Shown: piece by piece, positions 33,408-41,465 of the stretch | How positions within the stretch are numbered: position 1 is the stretch's first letter | Layout: each line of letters starts with the position of its first letter | Source of the DNA: an uncultured Oscillospiraceae bacterium | GTDB taxonomy: Bacteria > Bacillota > Clostridia > Oscillospirales > Acutalibacteraceae | DNA length: 64,000 nucleotides | Assembly: GCA_900541905.1 (NCBI GenBank) | Contig: UQLQ01000007.1 | Coordinates: forward strand, 1-64,000 | Direction: 5' to 3' | Translations under genes and position numbers: made by a program | Notes under the pieces: generated by a model | Database searches by the model: none | What the model saw: the letters and a program-made list of their open reading frames with translations, nothing else | What the model was told of the DNA's origin: nothing

Positions 33408-33807
33408 TTTGCGGCTCCAGCTCTTTTGCAACGGAACCCAACACGCCATTGATAAACGGTGCGTCTTCACTGCCGCCGTATTTTTTCGCCAAATCCACTA
33501 CCTCATTGATAGAAACACTCAGTGGAATGTCTTTTTCATATATCATTTCATAAATGGCCAGTCTGAGCAAAGCCAATGATACACGGGATAAACGACTCAT
33601 TTTCCAGCCGTGAATGTTTTGTTCTATTTTTTCATCAATCACTGCCTCATTATTCTGTACGCCTGTCGCTACTTTTTCCGCAAACGCAGAAAGCACCAAA
33701 TCTCTGGACTCCCCTGCATTTTCTACAATTTGTGCGATGGTATCGTTGTTAATGGTACGCTCAAAAATAAGAATAAACGCCTGTTCTCTTTGGTCGCGCC
33801 TGTTCAT
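33400..33807 (-). CDS. nusB: Transcription antitermination factor NusB
   Basis: A 135-residue all-helical protein that binds boxA RNA with NusE (S10) in rRNA antitermination. Start MNRRDQREQAFILIFE and late motif IYEKDIPLSVSINEVVDLAK, then FINGVLGSVAKEL, are family signatures. AGGAGG lies 6 nt before the ATG at 33807; the frame continues upstream but only into a hairpin. First gene of nusB-M22-xseA-xseB-ispA. A terminator-like hairpin stands just in front of it. Confidence 0.96.
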   Translation of the reverse strand: MNRRDQREQAFILIFERTINNDTIAQIVENAGESRDLVLSAFAEKVATGVQNNEAVIDEKIEQNIHGWKMSRLSRVSLALLRLAIYEMIYEKDIPLSVSINEVVDLAKKYGGSEDAPFINGVLGSVAKELEPQNA

Positions 33808-33825
33808 ACATTTCCTCCTATAATA

Positions 33826-33854
33826 AAAGACCACCCACTTTGTGGATGGTCTTT
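33826..33854 (-). terminator. Intrinsic terminator in the nusB leader (possible attenuator)
   Basis: On the minus strand a 13-bp stem AAAGACCATCCAC / GTGGGTGGTCTTT (one T-G wobble, 3-nt loop), followed by TTATTAT and then directly by the nusB ribosome site. A sigma-A promoter lies just upstream (33891-33919), so the hairpin is inside the nusB leader. The leader 5' end contains GTGGAT (minus, 33884-33879), complementary to ATCCAC of the stem. This suggests a terminator/antiterminator switch (inference). Confidence 0.7.
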
Positions 33855-33889
33855 GTTTCATTCATTCTTTTTCCAATAATCCACGTATG

Positions 33890-34035
33890 AATTATAGCAT
33901 AAAAAAAATTGCAAAGCAATTTTTTACCTGTAAATGCTATAACGTTCTTGTAATAACCAAAATTTTGAAACATTGAAAGATGTTCCTTTCAATATTGATT
34001 TTGTACCTGTTATAACACTTTCATACTGTAACAGA
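33890..34035 (-). repeat. Dispersed intergenic element, copy A
   Basis: Shares blocks with copy B at 56800-57032: ATTATAGCAT, A6-8-TTGC-NNN-GCAA-T6, AACGTTCTTG, CAAAATTTTGAA, GTTCCTTTCAAT, TTTTGT, GTTAT, and CTGTAA plus AGAAA at the far end. The central hairpin (33903-33925) is nested in an outer inverted repeat TATAGCAT (33893-33900) / ATGCTATA (33934-33941). A second hairpin ATTGAAAG/CTTTCAAT lies near 33972-33993. It lies between spoIIIAH and nusB and holds the nusB promoter at its downstream end. Confidence 0.75.
33891..33919 (-). promoter_or_regulatory. Sigma-A promoter for nusB inside repeat copy A
   Basis: Minus-strand TTGCTT (33914-33919), 17-nt spacer, perfect TATAAT (33891-33896). 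The -35 box is part of the element's central hairpin. The predicted start (about 33884) is 77 nt upstream of the nusB ATG. Confidence 0.7.
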
Positions 34036-34107
34036 AATTAACGTTAATTTGAAAGCGTGCATGACAAAATATCAAAAGAACAGCCTAAATTCAAATGTAC
34101 GAATCGC

Positions 34108-34737
34108 TTATTTTGAAACAATGGTAATTTTGTCAGCAGATATTTTCGCCTGTGCAACCACAATATCTTTAATGGCAATTGCATCGGCTGATGCAAATTC
34201 ACCGTCTTTTTGCACTACCACATTGCATGCTCCGTTTTGAATAAATGCTACACAGTCCACAAAACCTTTGGATTTTACCAGGTTTTCAATATTGGTCTCT
34301 GTAACAATATTTTGCGAAATCTCTGCCGCCTGATTGGCAGCTTCCGTTTTTGTACTCTCATCCGCCGTGGTATCATCAAGTACTTTTTGCACCAACTCCT
34401 GAGAAGCGTCTCTGGATTTCTGACGCTCCAATCTGGCCTGTGCAAAATATGTATTTATATCTGTATTCGCTCCTGTATTTGCTGCTTCTGAAGAAGCCTC
34501 TGACGCAGCCCCTCCTGAAACGGCACTTGACACAGCTTCCGATACTGCGGATGACGGTGTAGAATCCACAGAGCCGTTAACCAGCTGTGCGGCCCCCAGT
34601 TCTTTATCTGAAACACTGGTACCTGCATCTACAATCTGACTGTTGCCTCCAAACTGCCAATTTAAGTATACTGCTGCTCCCAAAGCCACTACCAAAGCTG
34701 CGAGAACCAGTTGTCGTTTACGAATCGCCATATACAT
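34108..34737 (-). CDS. spoIIIAH: Stage III sporulation protein AH
   Basis: About 209 residues. SpoIIIAH spans the mother-cell membrane and joins SpoIIQ in the channel linking mother cell and forespore. A single transmembrane segment (LVLAALVVALGAAVYLNWQF) follows a basic start; a Ser/Ala-rich linker follows, then a ring-building domain (GFVDCVAFIQNGACNVVVQK). GAGGGGAG precedes two close ATGs (34737, 34731). Last gene of the spoIIIA operon. Confidence 0.94.
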   Translation of the reverse strand: MYMAIRKRQLVLAALVVALGAAVYLNWQFGGNSQIVDAGTSVSDKELGAAQLVNGSVDSTPSSAVSEAVSSAVSGGAASEASSEAANTGANTDINTYFAQARLERQKSRDASQELVQKVLDDTTADESTKTEAANQAAEISQNIVTETNIENLVKSKGFVDCVAFIQNGACNVVVQKDGEFASADAIAIKDIVVAQAKISADKITIVSK

Positions 34738-34754
34738 AAAACTCCCCTCAATTT

Positions 34755-35363
34755 TTATTTGGATTGAATGACACAAACACGAGTAGACGTAATATCAAGC
34801 GCCGTTGTAACAGCCTGTATTACTTTTTGCTGTATCAGTGGATTATCTCCTCCGTCGCACACCACCACTACGCCTTTTACAATGGGTTGAACTTCCGTCA
34901 CTGCAATCGGCTGCTGTGTTCCGTCGGAATTTTTAATCACCAGATATTTGGTTTCGTTGCTGTTATTGGACTGATTTTTTGTTGTACTGCTTGTATTCTT
35001 GTCTTGCTGTGTTTGCGTACTTGTTTTTTCTTCGGTTGCATACACTTGTTCTGAACTTTTTTCTATGGTGACCAACACACTGGCATTTCCCACTCCTTCA
35101 ATTCCGTTAATTAAATTGGTCAGGCTTTGTTCGGTCTGCGTTTTAAAATCATCTACTGATTGCGCAGAGGCAGATGTCTGCTGCACTGTTTCAGTATTGG
35201 TTGTTTGTTTTTTATTCCCTCCAAAAAAACTGGAAAGGAAAATAACCAAAATTGCAACCACACCTACCACTACAATGATTTTGCGCGCATTGTCATTTTG
35301 CAGCAGTCTTTGCATAAAATTGAGACCTTTTTCCTTTTCCCCAATACTTTTTTTATCCGCCAT
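34755..35363 (-). CDS. spoIIIAG: Stage III sporulation protein AG
   Basis: A 202-residue ring-forming channel protein. Transmembrane segment IIVVVGVVAILVIFLSSFFG at about 29-48, then a Gln/Thr/Ser-rich stretch, and a C-terminal ring domain with GVGNASVLVTIEKSSEQVYA and VKGVVVVCDGGDN. GGAGG lies 9 nt upstream of the ATG. It overlaps spoIIIAF by 11 nt. Confidence 0.94.
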   Translation of the reverse strand: MADKKSIGEKEKGLNFMQRLLQNDNARKIIVVVGVVAILVIFLSSFFGGNKKQTTNTETVQQTSASAQSVDDFKTQTEQSLTNLINGIEGVGNASVLVTIEKSSEQVYATEEKTSTQTQQDKNTSSTTKNQSNNSNETKYLVIKNSDGTQQPIAVTEVQPIVKGVVVVCDGGDNPLIQQKVIQAVTTALDITSTRVCVIQSK

Positions 35364-35835
35364 GGATTGTTACCTCCGTTTGTAATCCCAGAACACCGTT
35401 TAATTGTTGTTCCAGCACATCCTGTGACATGGTAGCTCCGCTGACCGTCACTAACACTTTGCTAATAGATATGCTGTTGTCCTCATTAGTATCCATAATT
35501 AATTCAACATTTTCACAATTCACACCTTTTTTTGCAAGTTCAACCGTTACAATATTTTGTATTCCGCTGCTTGCGGCAGTGTGAATTTGGCTGTTGACCG
35601 TATCTGTAAGATCAACGGATTGATTGGGCTGTTCTGTATCGATATACGCATCAAACCCATTGCTGATTTGCGGAACCAAACTGATAATCGGCATCATAAT
35701 GCCGTAAAGTACAAATGCTCCCAGTACCAGCTTCATAACACGTTCCATTGCTCCGTTTGGAGATATGTACTGCAAAATAGAGGCTGCTATCACCGTAAAA
35801 CAAACACTGATTGCCCATGACTGCACACCACTCAT
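35353..35835 (-). CDS. spoIIIAF: Stage III sporulation protein AF
   Basis: About 160 residues with two N-terminal membrane segments (SWAISVCFTVIAASILQYI and MKLVLGAFVLYGIMMPII), followed by a ring-building-like C-terminal domain (KKGVNCENVELIMDTNEDNS). Start placed at the ATG at 35835, which overlaps the spoIIIAE stop (ATGA); the frame is open further upstream. Confidence 0.93.
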   Translation of the reverse strand: MSGVQSWAISVCFTVIAASILQYISPNGAMERVMKLVLGAFVLYGIMMPIISLVPQISNGFDAYIDTEQPNQSVDLTDTVNSQIHTAASSGIQNIVTVELAKKGVNCENVELIMDTNEDNSISISKVLVTVSGATMSQDVLEQQLNGVLGLQTEVTIHGG

Positions 35836-36998
35836 TGTACGGCACCTCCCATCATGAGAACAACAACGGTTGAAATGGTCATCATAGCCATAGTGCAAAG
35901 CAAAATGGCCAGCATCATACTCATGACTTTAGAGGCTGCATTTAAAATAGAGGTGATTTCTTTTAAATCAAATACATCGCCGATTCCCGCACAAACCGTT
36001 AATGTCATCTGCCAAAGCAAACATTCAATCAAAATGGGCAGGAACATAAAAACCACTGCCAGTACTCCAAATGCGCCTACACCACCTTTGAGTACCTTGA
36101 TACATCCCTGCACTGTGCTCAATGCTTCTCCCAATGCACTGCCTACCACGGGAACAAAACTGCTTACCACAAAACGAAGCGTTCGATTGGTGGTAACATC
36201 CACAGAACCGCCCAGTAAACTTTGAATGGTAAGAAGCCCTGTAAATACACTCATGCAAAATCCCAATACCCATTTCACAATTTTGGAAATGGTATTGCAC
36301 AATGTATTCAGCCGTAAGGTAGGCGATATAGCGGATACCACGGAAAATCCCAAAAAGATATTCATACATGGCGCTAAAAAATGCGCAGACAAAAAGGAAA
36401 TGGAATTGGTGGTTCCCAGCATGAGCAAATTATACGAACTGGCAGTTACGGTTTGTCCGTTGGCAATCATAATACCCACCAAAACGGGAATACATGCCAG
36501 CATAAATGTAGAAGCGCCTTGAATGACCCCCGTAAGTTTGACAATAGACTGAACAATTGGCGTAATCACTACCATACAAATACATAATGTACCGATTAGA
36601 TTCATAATTCCGCCCATATTTTTTTCGCCCAAATTGATTTTCATACTACCCAGCAAAGCACAAAGCATCATAATTCCAAGCAAAGACAGCAATGCTTTCA
36701 TAGGGGCCTGGACACCTTCTCCCAGCATTTTGAGAATCTGAGAAAAAACACTGTTGGGCTGAATCGACTGGATACTGTTCCAGTCCACACCGCTTATCCC
36801 CATTTGGTCAAGCTGTGATTTGGTATCGTCAGGCAAATAATTGGGTAAATCATTTGCACCGGAATCTTCTGCCTGTTGTTCATAATATTCCTGAAACATT
36901 GCGTCATCTTGGCTTTGGGTACTGTCTGTTTCCGCAGCCGAAACGGGTATGGCAAACACAACAAATACCAATGCCAAACAGCAAAGTATTTTTTTCAC
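35832..36998 (-). CDS. spoIIIAE: Stage III sporulation protein AE
   Basis: Polytopic membrane protein of 388 residues in the feeding-tube complex. A signal-like start (ILCCLALVFVVFAIPVSAAE), then seven or eight hydrophobic segments including MKALLSLLGIMMLCALLGSM and GASTFMLACIPVLVGIMIANG, the latter a family hallmark. It overlaps spoIIIAF by 4 nt and lies 4 nt after spoIIIAD. Confidence 0.95.
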   Translation of the reverse strand: MKKILCCLALVFVVFAIPVSAAETDSTQSQDDAMFQEYYEQQAEDSGANDLPNYLPDDTKSQLDQMGISGVDWNSIQSIQPNSVFSQILKMLGEGVQAPMKALLSLLGIMMLCALLGSMKINLGEKNMGGIMNLIGTLCICMVVITPIVQSIVKLTGVIQGASTFMLACIPVLVGIMIANGQTVTASSYNLLMLGTTNSISFLSAHFLAPCMNIFLGFSVVSAISPTLRLNTLCNTISKIVKWVLGFCMSVFTGLLTIQSLLGGSVDVTTNRTLRFVVSSFVPVVGSALGEALSTVQGCIKVLKGGVGAFGVLAVVFMFLPILIECLLWQMTLTVCAGIGDVFDLKEITSILNAASKVMSMMLAILLCTMAMMTISTVVVLMMGGAVQ

Positions 36999-37002
36999 AT
37001 CC

Positions 37003-37392
37003 TTAGCCCCCTATTAAGGTAATGGCAGTATTGGCAATTGCTTCAAACAATGGCAACGCCATTAAAATAACCGCAACCTTTCCTGCAAGTTCTACTTTTG
37101 ACGCCAAAGAAGATTCTCCGGCATCGCGGCAGGCGTCTGCCGCAAACTGTGCCAAAAAACAGGTGCCTAACGTTTTTATTAAAATGATGGTATACTCTCC
37201 CGAAACACCGGAAGCGGACAGCATATCCGTAATACTGCTTAACGCCGGAGTAAAATTTTGAAATATCATAAACAAAATGAGCCCGCCGCCCAAAACGGAG
37301 AGCAGCATAGCATATTCTTTATGATATCTGCGCATTAAAGTAGCTAAAACGGCAGTTAAAATCGCAAGACCGATAATGGCCAAAATATTCAT
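37003..37392 (-). CDS. spoIIIAD: Stage III sporulation protein AD
   Basis: A 129-residue membrane protein with four hydrophobic segments (ILAIIGLAILTAVLATLMRR, YAMLLSVLGGGLILFMIF, and further on). The segment YTIILIKTLGTCFLAQFAADACRDAGESS is the family signature. Part of the membrane core of the sporulation channel. Confidence 0.95.
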   Translation of the reverse strand: MNILAIIGLAILTAVLATLMRRYHKEYAMLLSVLGGGLILFMIFQNFTPALSSITDMLSASGVSGEYTIILIKTLGTCFLAQFAADACRDAGESSLASKVELAGKVAVILMALPLFEAIANTAITLIGG

Positions 37393-37395
37393 ATG

Positions 37396-37590
37396 CTATA
37401 ACCCGAAAATAGATTTGATGGATTGAAACAGTACGTCTATTTGCTGAATCACCATCATTAAGACCACAATCAGTCCGGCCAGTGTTGTCATCATGGCCTG
37501 TTCCTCACGTCCGGAACGAATAAGTAATTGATTAAGCACCGCAACAATAATTCCGATTGCGGCTATTTTAAAAATGAGATCAATATCCAT
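37396..37590 (-). CDS. spoIIIAC: Stage III sporulation protein AC
   Basis: A 64-residue protein with two transmembrane helices: IDLIFKIAAIGIIVAVLNQ and MTTLAGLIVVLMMVIQQI, joined by a short GREEQA loop. Length and the start MDIDLIFKIAAIGI match SpoIIIAC exactly. It ends 3 nt before spoIIIAD. Confidence 0.95.
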   Translation of the reverse strand: MDIDLIFKIAAIGIIVAVLNQLLIRSGREEQAMMTTLAGLIVVLMMVIQQIDVLFQSIKSIFGL

Positions 37591-37608
37591 ATTTGCGATT
37601 CCTCCGTT

Positions 37609-38106
37609 TTAACATATTAAAAGTGCAACGCCTGTTCCAAAAAATAACCCCAGCATGGAAAACAGCTTAGACTTTTTCTTCTTTTCTTCCCTTGCCTGTT
37701 CTATTTGTTCTTCCAACAATTTTGCGGTGACTTCACAATGAGCAATTTGACCCTCTATATCTGTATGTCCCAATTCTGCTCCGAATTGTTCTATCAGCCG
37801 TTTATCTTTTAGCTTTAATCCACTGCCTTTTGTTCCTGACGCTACCCCGTTTTTCCATGCCTCATCAAAACTTTTTCCTGTTTCGAGCAATAAATGACAC
37901 TGCCATAACAGTTCCATATCTCCACAGTATTTGTCTATGATTTGTCTTAGAGGTAACGCATGAAATCGCATTTCTGTTTCCATAAGGCGAATTACTTTTA
38001 GGAAAGATTCCAGTGTTTCTACTCGCATACGGAGTTTATACGACTCCATGTAGCCTAACAGCGTTGTCATGGACACCAGAACAATACTGCCTACCAATTT
38101 GACCAA
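37609..38106 (-). CDS. spoIIIAB: Stage III sporulation protein AB
   Basis: About 165 residues. A hydrophobic start (LVGSIVLVSMTTLLGY) is followed by helices resembling GspF-type platform proteins: LESFLKVIRLMETEMRFHA and FDEAWKNGVASG. The TTG at 38106 is the likely start (AGGTG 6 nt upstream; usual N-terminus). This makes it overlap spoIIIAA by about 71 nt, more than in most spoIIIA operons. A frame-open ATG at 38157 lacks support. Confidence 0.9.
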   Translation of the reverse strand: MVKLVGSIVLVSMTTLLGYMESYKLRMRVETLESFLKVIRLMETEMRFHALPLRQIIDKYCGDMELLWQCHLLLETGKSFDEAWKNGVASGTKGSGLKLKDKRLIEQFGAELGHTDIEGQIAHCEVTAKLLEEQIEQAREEKKKKSKLFSMLGLFFGTGVALLIC

Positions 38107-39028
38107 GTAAATCACCTGCTTTATGTATCTCTGCAATCTGTCCCAAAGCAATCGCATCCATCATGGCAATATAACCAAATGCCTGTGACTGCAATAGAGA
38201 TTGTCCTTGCTTTTTTCTCAATAAATCATCTATATTTCCTGCATGTATGGTTGAGATGATTGCAGCTCCTGCATGCAACCCTTGCTGTATAGCTTCCAAA
38301 TCTTCTTGTCCGCCCAATTCATCACAAAAAATAAATTGGGGAGACAAAGCACGTACTGCTTGTATCATTCCTTCTCCCTTGGGATAATGGTCTAAAATAT
38401 CCGAACACAAACCCAAATCATTTTGAGGAATGCCGCAGTAGGTTCCTGCAAGTTCGCCGCGTTCGTCTATGATTGCTACTTTTTTGGGAATGCCTCCCGC
38501 ACCTGTGGCAAGCTGACGCGCCAAATCCCGCAGTAATGTGGTTTTGCCGCAGGAAGGCGGTCCCGCAATTAACAAACCTTTGGAAATGTCTTGTCCGATT
38601 CGGGATAAAAGTTCATTTGCCGCACCGTATACCTGCCTTGCAACACGAATATTCAAAGATGATATTTCCCTGACGGTTGCGATTTGTCCCTGCTGTAATA
38701 CAGCCGTACCGCTGATACCTACGCGATGACCGCCCATAATGGTAATGTATCCTTTTTTGATTTCTTCCTGATGCGAATAAATGGAAAAATCACATATTCT
38801 TCGATAGCTTTCTTCTATATCCTGTTTCTCCGTTACAACCGACTGACCGTTATGTTTTAAAATGTCGACTCTGGTTGGGGTATGTAACGTAACAGGCCGT
38901 CCAACTCTAAGCCGAATTTCATTGATTGCCTGCTGATGCAATACAGGCAACTCATACAAAATTTCTTTTATACGCATACATATAGGCTCAATTGCCGAAT
39001 CAAATGGTTTTGTTTCATATGCTGACAC
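38036..39028 (-). CDS. spoIIIAA: Stage III sporulation protein AA (ATPase)
   Basis: A 330-residue secretion-type ATPase that powers the sporulation channel. Walker A GPPSCGKTTLLRDLARQL, Walker B-like FIFCDELGGQEDLEAI, and the earlier GYITIMGGHRVGISGTAV are diagnostic. First gene of the operon. The start is GTG with AGGGGTG 10 nt upstream. The promoter should be sigma-E dependent, but I could not pick a convincing one. Confidence 0.94.
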   Translation of the reverse strand: MSAYETKPFDSAIEPICMRIKEILYELPVLHQQAINEIRLRVGRPVTLHTPTRVDILKHNGQSVVTEKQDIEESYRRICDFSIYSHQEEIKKGYITIMGGHRVGISGTAVLQQGQIATVREISSLNIRVARQVYGAANELLSRIGQDISKGLLIAGPPSCGKTTLLRDLARQLATGAGGIPKKVAIIDERGELAGTYCGIPQNDLGLCSDILDHYPKGEGMIQAVRALSPQFIFCDELGGQEDLEAIQQGLHAGAAIISTIHAGNIDDLLRKKQGQSLLQSQAFGYIAMMDAIALGQIAEIHKAGDLLGQIGRQYCSGVHDNAVRLHGVV

Positions 39029-39439
39029 CGGTAAATCACACCCCTTATTCAGATGAATTCTAAAAACAGCTTGTTTTCATTAAGAAAATATATCTTATTT
39101 TCTTTACCATACATATGGACAAACTTGCTGTAATAGAACATCTCTTTGAAAAAGTTTGTCCTAACCCTTATATATGTTGGTTTACATAAAAAAATACCCG
39201 ATTTATCACTTTTACCGATTCCTAACAACACTCCATATCCGTACAGTAAGTTATGGTTAAATCATTTAGAAAGTTCTGTGAGTACAAAAAAGCTCATACA
39301 AATCCTATCGTTTGTACGAGCAATCATTATTTGATAACTATATTTGATAACTATTTCGTTCTAGGTCTTCTTGTCATAAGAGGCAGTAAGTAAAAAATAA
39401 AAAAGACAGACATAAAGACATGTCTGTCTTTTTTATTTT
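39029..39439. other. Intergenic region between ligA and spoIIIAA
   Basis: About 410 nt without a credible gene. It contains a terminator (39292-39321), a perfect 13-bp tandem repeat ATTTGATAACTAT (39329-39354), and the left arm of the long ligA 3' hairpin. The remaining AT-rich part must hold the spoIIIA promoter. Confidence 0.5.
39292..39321 (-). terminator. Terminator between ligA and spoIIIAA
   Basis: On the minus strand GCTCGTACAAA pairs with TTTGTATGAGC (one G-T wobble, 8-nt loop), followed by TTTTTTGT. It lies about 120 nt beyond the ligA stop and after ligA's own hairpin, with no gene between the two. Confidence 0.75.
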
Positions 39440-39444
39440 TTACT
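39389..39444 (-). terminator. Long hairpin at the 3' end of ligA
   Basis: A perfect stem of 25 bp with a 6-nt loop: the core GACAGACAT (39405-39413) / ATGTCTGTC (39420-39428) is extended by A-rich and T-rich arms out to AGTAAA / TTTACT. The right arm overlaps the ligA stop codon (39440-39442). On the minus strand the T-rich arm lets it act as an intrinsic terminator; the symmetry would allow it in both directions. Confidence 0.85.
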
Positions 39445-41395
39445 CTATCTCTGCCACCATGTCTAAAAATTCTTGTTCTGTCAATACCCTTATCCCCAGC
39501 TCTTGCGCTTTTGTCAGTTTACTTCCGGCTTTTTCTCCCGCAAGCACATAATCGGTATTTTTTGAAACAGAACCCGTTGCTTTTGCACCGAGAGATTCCA
39601 ATTTTTCTTTGATGGAATCCCGTGTAAAATGCTCCAAACTGCCTGTGGCTACCACAGTTTTGCCAAAGAAAGGATTATCTTGTGCAACCTCTTTGATTTC
39701 TATCTCTTCAAACGTAATCATTTCCAATAAATGAGAAAGCATGGTACGATTTTCTTCATGGCCAAAATACTCATACAGATTTCGATTTACCACTTCACCA
39801 AAATCCCGCAGCTGTGTAAAATCATATTCCGAATCTACTTTTGCAATAAAATTATCCCAACTCCATAAGCAAGCTTCTGCCAATACTTTTGCAGAACGTC
39901 TGCCGATATTTGGAATACCAAGTGCTACCAAAAAGCGGTCTAACGGCACAACACTGCTTTTTTCAATGGCATTCCACAACTTCTGATAAGATTTTTCTCC
40001 AAACCCTTCCAAAGAGACAATTTGCTCTTTATGACGGTCTAATTTATAAATATCCGCAAACTCTTTAATCCAGCCCTTATCCACAAACTTCTCAATGGTT
40101 GCAGCGCTCATTCCGGCAATATCCATTGCCTGCTTGCTTACAAAATATACAAACTGCTGTACCCTTCTGGCAGGACAGTGGGTATTGGGACAAAACAAAA
40201 ATCTGGCATCTTTCGGCTGACGAATTTCCAAATCCGTATCACAGCAGGGACAAACATGAGGCAACTGATATGTTCCGCTTCGAGTTAAATTTTCTTCAAT
40301 TTGAGGAATGATCTTATTTGCCTTATAAACGGTAATGTCATCGCCTTCACCAAACTGAAACTCCTGAAAAATATCATAATTGTGTACGCTTGCACGACTG
40401 ACCTCTGTACTGTCGATAATCACTTTATCAAACAAAGCCGTTAAACTTACCATACCTGTACGTGTGGTATTCAGTTCAATTTCCCGGAATTTTGTGGTCG
40501 CGGTTTCATCCGCCCATTTATATGCGATTTTATTATTCTCGTGGTGGTCGGTAGCGCCTTGTATTAATCCAAAACGAATATTATCATATTCAAAAATCAA
40601 ACCGTCAACAGGATATGCATATTTTAGCGGGTCAAATTTATCAATATGCTCCTGTATTTCCCGGGAAGAATGAAATATCAAATACTCCCGTTCCACTACG
40701 GTAAATCCGTTATCTTCTAAAAACTGCATTTGTTCATGGCATGTTTCCATATGCATTTCTTCCGAATCTACCAATTCAAACGCAATAAATTCCAAATAGC
40801 GCTGTTTTACAATAGAAGAATTTAATTGCCGAACACTGCCTGCCGCCAGATTACGCGGATGCGCATATTGGTCTTCCAAAGGGAGAGCATCATTGATTCT
40901 CTCAAAATTTTTCCAAGAAATAACGCCCTCTCCCCGTAATTCCAATTCACCTTGATATTGAATTTTCAGCGGTACATTGGTAAACATTTTTAGGGAATGG
41001 GTTACATCTTCTCCCTCTTCACCGTTACCGCGTGTAATGGCCTGCTGCAATGTACCGTTTTGATACTTTAACACAATGGTGAGTCCATCCAGTTTCCAAG
41101 ACACCATAATTGGTTGGTCCATAACGAATTTAAACAGTTCTTCCGTTGATTTTGTTTTTTTGGAAGACAACATTGGTTTGGAATGGGTCACCTTTGTAAG
41201 ACTTTCCAAAATTTGTCCCTGCACCTTTTGTGTGGGAGAATTGGCAAAAATAATTCCTGTTTTTTGTTCCAATTCTTCCAATTCATCATAAAGCTTATCA
41301 TAAGCTTTATCTGTCATAATTGGTTTATCGTATTTATAATAAGCTTCCGAAGCACGGGACAATTCCTCCACAAGCTTCTTCATTCTTGCCAGCAT
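39440..41395 (-). CDS. ligA: NAD-dependent DNA ligase LigA
   Basis: Seals nicks during replication and repair using NAD. The 651-residue protein has the adenylated lysine K101 in SWKLDG, HPRNLAAGSVRQL, PVDGLIFEYDN, a four-cysteine zinc site (VCPCCDTD and FCPNTHCPAR), helix-hairpin-helix repeats and a C-terminal BRCT domain (FFGKTVVATGSLEHFTRDS). Sequence around the active site diverges from the commonest LigA form (KLDG kept; substrate loop SSKKTKSTEEL), so a second, canonical ligA may exist elsewhere. AAGGAG precedes the ATG. Confidence 0.94.
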   Translation of the reverse strand: MLARMKKLVEELSRASEAYYKYDKPIMTDKAYDKLYDELEELEQKTGIIFANSPTQKVQGQILESLTKVTHSKPMLSSKKTKSTEELFKFVMDQPIMVSWKLDGLTIVLKYQNGTLQQAITRGNGEEGEDVTHSLKMFTNVPLKIQYQGELELRGEGVISWKNFERINDALPLEDQYAHPRNLAAGSVRQLNSSIVKQRYLEFIAFELVDSEEMHMETCHEQMQFLEDNGFTVVEREYLIFHSSREIQEHIDKFDPLKYAYPVDGLIFEYDNIRFGLIQGATDHHENNKIAYKWADETATTKFREIELNTTRTGMVSLTALFDKVIIDSTEVSRASVHNYDIFQEFQFGEGDDITVYKANKIIPQIEENLTRSGTYQLPHVCPCCDTDLEIRQPKDARFLFCPNTHCPARRVQQFVYFVSKQAMDIAGMSAATIEKFVDKGWIKEFADIYKLDRHKEQIVSLEGFGEKSYQKLWNAIEKSSVVPLDRFLVALGIPNIGRRSAKVLAEACLWSWDNFIAKVDSEYDFTQLRDFGEVVNRNLYEYFGHEENRTMLSHLLEMITFEEIEIKEVAQDNPFFGKTVVATGSLEHFTRDSIKEKLESLGAKATGSVSKNTDYVLAGEKAGSKLTKAQELGIRVLTEQEFLDMVAEIE

Positions 41396-41465
41396 ATTCT
41401 TACTCCTTATTCTTCAAATCCAAATTATATTATACCCCTATTTGCTGAAATTACAAAGAAAATTT

